From Arthrinium phaeospermum (taxonomy: Eukaryota > Ascomycota > Sordariomycetes > Amphisphaeriales > Apiosporaceae), in the NCBI GenBank assembly GCA_006503535.1, contig QYRS01000004.1, positions 3,844,001 to 3,908,000 on the forward strand: a DNA stretch of 64,000 nucleotides, written 5' to 3'. Positions 56,566 through 64,000 of this stretch are shown here, piece by piece. Both the position numbers and the translations under genes were made by a program. Each line of letters opens with the position of its first letter. The first letter of the stretch is position 1. Under the pieces are notes generated by a model. The model was not told the origin of the DNA and searched no databases. It saw only the letters and a list, made by a program, of their open reading frames with translations.

Positions 56566-58905
56566 CTATTTGCTACCACGAAACTTCTCAAGAATCCTGT
56601 CTACCTTTCCCTTCTTCTCTTCTTCCCCATGCCCCTCCGGCGCGGCCTCGATAGTGGCCTCAATACCTTCTATCAGAGGAAACCCCACAGGCCGGAGTGC
56701 AAGCGCTTCGCTCAGACTTTCACGAAGCTGGCTCAGAGGATGATGTTGTCCTTGGGTTTGAACGAGCTTATAGTGATGATTGAAGAGGTTGTATAGTCGT
56801 GAGACAGCTGAATTGGCAGCCCAGTACTCAGGCTCTAGCGGTGAAATCTTTACCTGCGCCGTGATCGCCCGACAGATACGCTCGTGGGGGTTGAATGACG
56901 GACTGTACCAGCGTCGAAGTAGGTTCTGTGTCTCTTCCAGAAGCAGAAACTCTCGCACAGTTCGGTGTAGAAAGATGACTTTCCAGTGGAACAGGATGCT
57001 GGACGGTAACGATGCCTCTTCGGCATTGGGAGCTAAGTTCTGAACTTCTAGCATACCCTTGCAGCAAGCGTTGAGACGCTTCTTGGTCGCCTTGAAGCGC
57101 CTGTTGAGCTGCTGCGGAGACAAGGGGTTGGCCTCCAGCTTCAGGGCGTAGTCCGGATCTTCTTCTTCTTCGCCCATGAACCAATAGGCAACGAGTGAAA
57201 TGTCTTCAGTACCTTCCAGCGTGACGGAGAACATTTCAGCACACTGTCCATGGTAGAACTCGGACACATCTTTGAGAATGATGCGTTCAAAGTATTGGTT
57301 GAGATCCCGGGGGAGGGCATCCAGTCTCCTCTTCAAGTCGACGAGTCGGTCTCCATTCATTAGTCCCTCTTGAAAAGAGCGGACTACCAGAAATACCCAT
57401 AGGAAGACCCCGTTTGAAGATTGGACGATCTCATCCAAGAATGCTTGGCCAGACGTATCTCTGTACTCCAGGTCCTGGTAATTCTCATCTTTGGCGAAAG
57501 TGTCGTAAACGTAGTTTTGGATGTCGACCCGGTTGAAATCCTGCATATAGAGTTTTCGCGTGCCATCTTTGCCAAATGCCTGTTCGAACTCGTTCCATTC
57601 TCGACTGGAAATGCACAGCTTAACTCCAGGAAGATGTCCCAGAGCTCTTGTGAACTCAACCATATCGCCTGGCTCGCCGTAGTACTCATCCAAGCCGTCG
57701 AGGAAAAAGCAAAGCCTGGATCCCGAGTCGACAACGGCTGTGCATATGTCGCTCAATGTAGCGAGGAGATCTTTCACTGTCAGAGAGAGGGTGCCACCAG
57801 TTGCCTTCTGGGTGGACTTGAGATGCATGTCAACATTCCCCTTGGGGAAATACAATCGCCATGTGTCGGGATATGTGTGGGAGATCAGGTCGGGGCAGGT
57901 TCTGAGGATCTGATAGATGAGAGATCGAAGAAGGCCGTCCTGTGACTTTTGCAGCCTTTGCTTGCCAGCATCCCAGAAAAAGTAAGAGGCGAGGAACAAT
58001 GGTTTTGACTGTGCCCAAAGGGATAGGCGTTCCATAGTTTGTGGGTTGTCGCACAGAAACTTCATCAGTGTTGACTTCCCAGATCCGGGCTTGCCTGAGA
58101 TCCAATACATGGTATCGACGGATGTCAGCCATTCATCGAAGGTTGCCGGACTGTGCTGCTCGCTGGTTTCAAAAACCCACTTCATAGTGTTCTCATGGGC
58201 ATTCCGAATGGTGTCGTGACGGTCGTTCATAGTACCGAACCGTAGTTGCTCCAAGATCATCTTCTCTGCTGCAAAGCGAGAGCCTTCTCTTGCTGCTATG
58301 ACTAGAGCAAGGAAGGTGTGATGCCCGAATCTCCCTTGTTCTAGCTTCTCCCCCATGCTGTCGAAGATGGTGTCAAATCGCTCGCCCAGATTGTTGATCT
58401 CTGTGCCAAGATTGGCTTGTAGTCGGGAGTTCTCATTCTCCAAGTGGCGAAGTTGTTGAGAGGTTTTCATGGCATCGTAGGATGCCAAGTGCCGATGCGC
58501 GTTGTTGCTGATTCGTTCCAGACGCGCTTGCAGGGATTCAATCTCGCTCTTTTTCCACTCTGCTAGTAGAGCTTTGTACATGTTCTCGAAGCGGCGAAGA
58601 GTACCATCGTTCTTCGTTTCCAGAGACTTGAGGACATCAAGCAGTTGCTTCGCAATCTTGTTGCATTGGTCCCCAAGTGAACGAATGGACGTTTCCACGT
58701 CACTGAGCTCTGCGCTTTCTTCCAGATTGGGAGGCGTCACTCGCCCGATCCAAGCCTGTAACTCCCGGGTGAGATTTGCGAGCTCAAAGTTCTCTTCTTT
58801 GGCTCCTAGGTTGGAAAGTTGTTTTGTCGCTGAGATGAGCTTCTTCGTGGTATCAACAAATGCCAAGATGTTGCCTGCCAAGCCCACGACAGCCAACGGC
58901 TCCAT
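56566..58905 (-). CDS. NACHT NLR-like STAND protein without C-terminal repeats
   Basis: Single exon, 779 aa, from the first in-frame ATG (58905). The N-terminal domain (MEPLAVVGLAGNILAFVDTT, about 1-150) is the helical fungal N-domain of STAND proteins (HeLo-like/Fungal_N type), followed by a coiled coil at about 120-190. The NACHT P-loop is WISGKPGSGKSTL (about 271-279), the Walker B is FFLDGLDEY (about 403-408), and a sensor-like CISSREW follows. A C-terminal all-helical NACHT-associated region with HWKVIFLHRTVREFLL (DUF7791-like) follows. The chain then ends at about 779 with no WD, ANK or TPR repeats. Such proteins act in non-self recognition and programmed cell death. A repeat-less form is common but leaves the ligand-sensing part unidentified. 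Confidence 0.88.
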   Translation of the reverse strand: MEPLAVVGLAGNILAFVDTTKKLISATKQLSNLGAKEENFELANLTRELQAWIGRVTPPNLEESAELSDVETSIRSLGDQCNKIAKQLLDVLKSLETKNDGTLRRFENMYKALLAEWKKSEIESLQARLERISNNAHRHLASYDAMKTSQQLRHLENENSRLQANLGTEINNLGERFDTIFDSMGEKLEQGRFGHHTFLALVIAAREGSRFAAEKMILEQLRFGTMNDRHDTIRNAHENTMKWVFETSEQHSPATFDEWLTSVDTMYWISGKPGSGKSTLMKFLCDNPQTMERLSLWAQSKPLFLASYFFWDAGKQRLQKSQDGLLRSLIYQILRTCPDLISHTYPDTWRLYFPKGNVDMHLKSTQKATGGTLSLTVKDLLATLSDICTAVVDSGSRLCFFLDGLDEYYGEPGDMVEFTRALGHLPGVKLCISSREWNEFEQAFGKDGTRKLYMQDFNRVDIQNYVYDTFAKDENYQDLEYRDTSGQAFLDEIVQSSNGVFLWVFLVVRSFQEGLMNGDRLVDLKRRLDALPRDLNQYFERIILKDVSEFYHGQCAEMFSVTLEGTEDISLVAYWFMGEEEEDPDYALKLEANPLSPQQLNRRFKATKKRLNACCKGMLEVQNLAPNAEEASLPSSILFHWKVIFLHRTVREFLLLEETQNLLRRWYSPSFNPHERICRAITAQVKISPLEPEYWAANSAVSRLYNLFNHHYKLVQTQGQHHPLSQLRESLSEALALRPVGFPLIEGIEATIEAAPEGHGEEEKKGKVDRILEKFRGSK

Positions 58906-60738
58906 CTTGATATCTTCCTTTTCGTTCTCAATGTTTGACGACAACAAAACTTGTACACGGCAAAATGAGGTTGCTGGGTCGATGACTAGGAAATTTCATC
59001 TACAGGCACTTGCCATATTACCTTAGGTAGATTGCAGCACTCTCCACCTTGCTTACCCCGCAGTACCTCGATCGCGACTGCATTTATGTTGGTAATATGG
59101 GGTGTGGCACACTTTAATTGCATATATGATATATAGAATGAGGAAGGAACGAAGGAAGGGATAGTGAAATCAAACACAGCCGTATTAGTAAGTGGAATTC
59201 AAGTAAGCTGGCACGTATCCTACGTAGCATTGAGCATATCAATAACTTGAACGATAGAAGAGCAACTGCTGGAGGACTGTACAGGGGGCTTGGAAGCTGC
59301 CTATCTTTGGAAATTTATACGGTCGGGTTTACACGTACGGGGGAACGTCACTGATCATTTACCGACGGCTCTGGACCTACTAAACTAAAGAGATCTCAGA
59401 TTAGACCTCACCGAAGAAATGGATATGCTTGCAAAATGGCAGAGTGTTGATCAATTACTAGGATATATAGGCCGCTATCTTCTGAGATTGCCAACCATCG
59501 ACCAATTCGATGATCATTTTCTCTTCCTCTGGCATCTGGATGGCCCCCCTTCGTTGGATAACAGTTCTTCGTCCGTAAAAATATCCCGTTGGGTCAACCT
59601 TCTAGCAACATACCATATCGAAGTCTTCGAGATGTGCTCAAGGACGTCATTAGCATGACAGAACGTACCAAATGGACCGAATTCAGCGGCGACAATACGA
59701 AGATGAGGATACAAGGTACCGGTCAATAGGCCCCCCAATTGGTCCCTCAGCAGAGAGTCGGGCCTTTCACGGTCGTGAAGCGTGTCTGAGATTTGGCTTG
59801 CGAACTAACTTCCCATCGACGTGGAGAGTACAAAAGGTGATATGTGGTTCGCGTTCCAAGTACCGAAACTAGGGGGCCCTTTTGGGACAATCCGTTCACA
59901 ACCGACACGAATCGTCGTTGACGGCGACTATGATGCATTTCAGTCGTTAGATAATTACAGGTCGTGTCACTGTGCGCAGCAAATGTGACATGGTTCAGCC
60001 AAGCCAGAGAGTATTTCCAGCAGTACCATTTGGAAATCTTGAAGCTTTCAGGACCAGCTTCGTATGTCGAAATGGTCCATCTATAATTATCGTTCAACAT
60101 AAGGATACAGACAAGCCTTGAACTCCGGGTATTCAGCAATTCAAGTCATGGTAGGTGGCGTGATACGTACAAGAAGTATTAATAACGCATACCTTCGTCC
60201 GTGTGACAAGAGGATGGGGCCACGCAACGTGTGTTCATATTGAATGGCTGAAAGAACAATCTTACTCCGAGCGGGCCCTGTATGGTCTACGTGTATCTTT
60301 TACAGCCTTCATGAGATGGTCAAGTAACACCAAGTCTCCCTTACGGTAACAAGACACTCGAATGAGTTGGGGGCTTTAAACTACGCAATGTTGTGATAAT
60401 GTATTCCAGCAAACTTTGAGAGAGATAACAGAAGAAAACATGACCCTTGCCTGAAACTGGTCACTGCACCTCAAGGAACTATTTGTCTAACGTAATATTA
60501 CGATAAAGTTGTATCAATTCAATTATTATCCCCTTCTGTTTGCCAGTTTTCCCATTGAATGCAAGGAGACATACACTGAAGCAAGCATCAAACGATGGCC
60601 CAGTCAGAATATATTAACTGTGACACCTGCGTGAAGTATTCGACTCAAGGGTCTCCCCTGAATGAAGCGCAAGGGTTGCGGACTGTATTCACTTCCTATA
60701 GAGCTATGTATTCACCTGAGAAATGGCCCTCCCAAATC
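58906..60738. other. Intergenic region with no supported gene
   Basis: About 1.8 kb, moderately AT-rich. One short frame near 59580-59650 (KISRWVNLLATYHIEV) faintly recalls the RNase H end of a gypsy polymerase but is too short to call. Confidence 0.35.
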
Positions 60739-60747
60739 ATATAAATA
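60739..60747 (+). promoter_or_regulatory. TATA box of the secreted-protein gene
   Basis: atataaata about 155 bp before the ATG at 60900, followed by a C/T-rich leader typical of highly expressed fungal genes. Confidence 0.5.
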
Positions 60748-60899
60748 CACCCCAACCTTCCATGGTTTCATGACTTCCTTCTCCTTCTCACCAACAACTC
60801 CCGTCCCGGCTCTCCTGACCTTCGAGCACACGCACAAATACCCAAGCACCTATTTTCTTTTCGTTCACCTTAACCCAAAACACAACAACAAAAGTCAAT

Positions 60900-61778
60900 A
60901 TGGCTGGCAAGATGATCAACTTCTTTGCACTTATCCTGTTGATCCTTCCCTTTTGGGTTGCTTCGGTTGCTGCTCTCCCCTACATGTCTCTCTTCAGCCG
61001 CGATGGTGATGCCTCGCCCCTCGGTGGAACGGACAACAAGACCGATATTGACTACTGTGGCGATATCAGCACCGCGACGTTCTTGACCGGTAAGCTATCT
61101 TCCCTTCGATCACGAATTATGGTCCAGCTGCTAAAACCTTTTCTAGAGGGCGACCCCGAGTCTGGTTCCGGTTTCTACGTGACCAACCAAGACACCTCTG
61201 GCGAAAATTTCTTCCTCGTCGAGAACAGTCGCGATACCCACCCGTGGAAGTACCTCCATGTAAGTTATGGCGGTTTTAAATCTCATTGCTACTGGCAGAC
61301 ATATATACTAACTTGGTCAAAGGTCCCCTCCGGCGCCCGTCGTTTCGTCCAGGTCTGTGACAGCTGGCAGGGCCGCATCATGCGCGGTACTCCTCAAGTC
61401 AACACCGATGGTAACGTGCACAATCTCGGCACCTGGATCGAGTCGAGCGTGGTCAACGGGTTCATGAGCGCGGACATCTCCTTTCTCCAGGGCTGCGACG
61501 GAGGGGCCAAGCTGGTTTCCAACGACGGCCGAGGCATCACCAAGGGCTGCATGGTCGACATGCTGAGCGGAGCTCCTGCCGATGCCCTGGATAAGAAGGG
61601 GACTGGCACATCCGCTCTGAAGCGCATCACTGGTGATGGCTTCAGCCAAGCGGCGAAGGATTGGGACTTGTCCAAGTGTGACGCGAACCAGGTCTTTATG
61701 TTGGAGGACAACCGAAACCCGATCATTGACTCCACCAATGGTCGTTTCGAGGTTACTTTCTACAAGGGGAAGGCCTAA
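60900..61778 (+). CDS. Secreted protein with five cysteines, unknown function
   Basis: Exons 60900-61089, 61147-61259 and 61323-61778 give 252 aa. A signal peptide is clear (MINFFALILLILPFWVASVA, cut near ALP). A possible Kex2 site follows (FSRD). The mature protein has Cys in DYCGD, VQVCDSW, LQGCDGG, TKGCMVD and LSKCDAN, with motifs GTWIESSVVNGFMSADISF and NGRFEVTFYKGKA. No catalytic motif was recognised. The promoter (TATA, CT-rich leader) and low-intron layout suggest strong expression. It may be a conserved fungal secreted or effector-like protein; the family is not identified here. Confidence 0.78.
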   Translation: MAGKMINFFALILLILPFWVASVAALPYMSLFSRDGDASPLGGTDNKTDIDYCGDISTATFLTGKLSSLRSRIMVQLLKPFLEGDPESGSGFYVTNQDTSGENFFLVENSRDTHPWKYLHVSYGGFKSHCYWQTYILTWSKVPSGARRFVQVCDSWQGRIMRGTPQVNTDGNVHNLGTWIESSVVNGFMSADISFLQGCDGGAKLVSNDGRGITKGCMVDMLSGAPADALDKKGTGTSALKRITGDGFSQAAKDWDLSKCDANQVFMLEDNRNPIIDSTNGRFEVTFYKGKA

Positions 61779-62666
61779 GGAGGTCTTGGGCGTGGAGACG
61801 TGTATGATACTGGAATGTGGAAAGAAAGCTTGATGGCGCAAGCTTTCCTAGGGATGAGGCTTTAGGCAGGAAAGGCATAGTCCTTAGGTCCGTAGTAACA
61901 CGATCGTTGCTTCTCTCAATTGCATACTAGACTCTTACATGATTTTATGTTATGCTAACTCAGTGAACTACTATGCAGGAGCTCTAGATACTTCGTTTTT
62001 GTCTTACAATGCACCAAGAGCTTGAAACGGCTAAACAGGGAATTCCAATAGGGGGGCAGGGCACGAAAAGGCGGAAGACCTTGAGACCTGGTCCAGTTGC
62101 CCAATTTCGGAACCACGCTGTTTTTGAGTTGTCGAGCTTGATGGCAGGCGTTAGAACCCAAAAGGCAAGAAAAGCCTGATGAGACGCCGTCGGATATGCA
62201 AGTGTCTGCAGTGCAACCCTCCTATAAGCGGGAGGCCCGCCGCCACGTCAATGTCACCCCCGAGGCGTTTGCATCTCCCAACTTCAAGACAAACCATGGC
62301 ACCCCAATTCGAAATTAAAACGATATTTTCTCAGACCATTTTTCCGGAATTTGGAATTCTCTTCCCATCATACGAACAGAAAACTTCAAAATTGATATCA
62401 GCCAAAGCAGACGATTCCCAAGCCGCGCAGCCACGGAATAAGATTGACGCACAGTTACAGTGTAGCCGTCGAGCCAATTGGCTCCAATTCCTTGGATAGT
62501 GTGGTGATACTTCATTTGATTGCATTGCAAGAGCCCCGAGAGAACTGCTGCTTGGAGCGGTCGACAACCCCTTTCCCCCCTTCATAACCCCTCTCACCCA
62601 AAAAGCGTTCTGCTTCCCCGTCCTATTCCGTATTCTGGCTCTCCATCTACCTGGGTCTAAGAGAAG
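61779..62666. other. Intergenic region upstream of the ZNFX1-like gene
   Basis: No supported gene; a CCCCTTTCCCCCC tract near 62568 lies in the promoter. Confidence 0.4.
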
Positions 62667-64000
62667 ATGCCATCCTTAAATCAAAGAGGCTGGAGGCGCT
62701 CATCCAACTCCCAGAGAGGCGGGCCACTGAATCTGGCGAACGGCCACCGCTCCTCGGGGCCTCAGACCCAGAGAAATTGCAAATTCTTCCAGCGAACTGG
62801 CACTTGCCACTATGGATCGGGCTGCAGATACTCCCACGAGGAAATCCCGGCGAATACTGAGCCTGTTCCAAGTTTCGAAACCGAAAATGGGCGTAACGAG
62901 TATCTCGAATGGAAACGGCTGTTGCGGCTACCGCCTTCCCATTTCGACAACAGGTCCGAGTTGGAAGACTTCTGGAGCCAAGCTCTCGCGGTCATCGAGT
63001 CTTCCGCTGCGGACCATCATCAGTCGCTCGTCAAAGATCTCACTGACGATAAGTACGAGGGCTGTCTGTATCTGATTCGAACGATGGAGATGAGGCTTGA
63101 CTTTCAATGGGACGAGGCGCGCACGATCATCAGAAACATGTTGAGACTCGTCACACACCACAAGATATTGGACTGCTTGTCGATCGATACCCCGGTTGGC
63201 ACCATGTACAGCGTCATCAGCGGCTCCAACGGGAGTCGTGCCGTTCCATTCTTGATATCATTTTGTGCCAACTTGGAGGGCAGCTGTCAGCGCCAAGTCA
63301 TCCCCACGCAAGAGTTGGCCGACTGTGTACTGCTTGTGCTGGATACAACTCATGAGCTCGTCAGTCGTGAGAAACGGATGGCTTTCTGCGATGACCTGCC
63401 CGCTCTTTTTGAGCAGCTGGACTCTGTCATCTCTTTCCTGGATACCGAGAGTGACCGTCGAATGAAGAATGATAGGCTGGGCGTCCTCAAAAAGGTAGTC
63501 CGACTATCGACCGGTCTTTTGAGCACATCCGCCGATGACGATGGCGACCAGGCACGATTTGCCGGGAAGACCACCAATAATCTTTCAGTGTACCCCCGAG
63601 AACTCAAGCTGCCCGGCACAAGGCACGACAACGACCATCTGAACATTGCGGACATCAGCATCTTGCCAACAGTCGGCGAGCTCATGAGTGACCTGGTAGA
63701 CTACTTGCCATCTACCGATTTCCGCCAACCCCACTTCCTCGACGACCCAGTCCAGCGATACCTCGACACCCATTTCCGCCTGCTCCGGCACGATGTGTTC
63801 GGCCCCCTGAAAGAGGTCCTCGGGGCCTTGATCCCGTTGGTGGCCCGCAACGCCGTTCCCCTCGGTTCCCACAGCTTTGACGCAAACGTGCACCTGTACC
63901 ACAACTCGGGCATCAGCCACGTGCGGGTGAACGAGAGACGAGGACTCGAGTTCAGCATCAGTTTCACTCCTCCAAGACACCTGCGGGAAAAGACCTCGAA
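62667..64000 (+). CDS. ZNFX1-like (NFX1-type zinc finger) helicase, 5' part, cut by window end
   Basis: Open to the last base with no stop: 444 codons plus 2 nt. The ATG at 62667 is the first in frame. Residues 38-57 are a CCCH finger (C-x8-C-x5-C-x3-H, from CKFFQRTGTC to CRYSH). A long helical region and then DYLPSTDFRQPHFLDDPVQR and YLDTHFRLLRHDVFGPLKE follow, the block that precedes the SF1 helicase core in fungal NFX1-type zinc-finger helicases related to ZNFX1. The helicase motifs and NFX1 fingers would lie beyond the window. Animal and worm relatives act in small-RNA pathways and antiviral defence; the role in fungi is unclear. No intron is seen in this part. Confidence 0.8.
   Translation, partial: MPSLNQRGWRRSSNSQRGGPLNLANGHRSSGPQTQRNCKFFQRTGTCHYGSGCRYSHEEIPANTEPVPSFETENGRNEYLEWKRLLRLPPSHFDNRSELEDFWSQALAVIESSAADHHQSLVKDLTDDKYEGCLYLIRTMEMRLDFQWDEARTIIRNMLRLVTHHKILDCLSIDTPVGTMYSVISGSNGSRAVPFLISFCANLEGSCQRQVIPTQELADCVLLVLDTTHELVSREKRMAFCDDLPALFEQLDSVISFLDTESDRRMKNDRLGVLKKVVRLSTGLLSTSADDDGDQARFAGKTTNNLSVYPRELKLPGTRHDNDHLNIADISILPTVGELMSDLVDYLPSTDFRQPHFLDDPVQRYLDTHFRLLRHDVFGPLKEVLGALIPLVARNAVPLGSHSFDANVHLYHNSGISHVRVNERRGLEFSISFTPPRHLREKTS

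Noticed and set aside
59419..59660. Possible gypsy RNase H fragment
   Set aside because: Only a short KISRWVNLLATYHIEV-like stretch resembles the family; no supporting polymerase, integrase or LTR sequence nearby.

Overview
The window is nuclear DNA of a filamentous ascomycete, most likely a Sordariomycete (inference). Genes carry short 50-100 nt GT-AG introns. Coding DNA is GC-rich. Protein families are typical of Pezizomycotina: BTB, DUF1776, GMC, berberine-bridge-like and NACHT/STAND proteins, and a Psg1-like protein. Two AT-rich blocks (36.9-43.9 kb and 46.0-50.9 kb) have the signature of repeat-induced point mutation (RIP). In lines read closely, CpA and TpG are essentially gone while CpG persists.

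0-11 kb: an amidase; a seven-TM receptor with a very long first intracellular loop; then a divergent pair of Rieske-oxygenase homologues. One (5818-7497, minus) keeps the [2Fe-2S] Rieske domain but lacks the mononuclear-iron segment. Its neighbour (8211-9425, plus) keeps the iron-binding catalytic domain but lacks the Rieske domain. Together they look like a split oxygenase and are the main candidate for an undescribed system. A single-TM Ser/Thr-rich protein follows.

11-25 kb: a small membrane protein, a BTB protein, and remains of a secondary-metabolite locus. These are two related MFS exporter fragments, an AflR-like regulator fragment and a free-standing thioester-reductase domain butted head-on against one MFS fragment. 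An FAD-linked oxidase follows, then two tandem-duplicated small secreted proteins with a hydrophobin-like eight-cysteine order.

25-36 kb: core genes. These are a DUF1776 protein, the CPSF30/Yth1 polyadenylation factor, a nine-exon secreted GH31 alpha-glucosidase and a Psg1-like membrane protein.

36.9-51 kb: a complete RIP-degenerated LTR element (155/154 bp LTRs, 5-bp target duplication) and a complete RIP-degenerated DNA transposon (about 53-bp terminal inverted repeats, probable 7-bp target duplication). They flank a small island with one medium-chain reductase gene. A tRNA-Asn with an intron lies just beyond.

52-64 kb: two small unknown proteins, a GMC oxidoreductase, a NACHT NLR-like protein without C-terminal repeats, a secreted protein, and the 5' part of a ZNFX1-like helicase with an N-terminal CCCH finger, cut by the window end. 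Multi-exon entries list their exon coordinates in the evidence; splice sites were read by eye from consensus, frame and family continuity.
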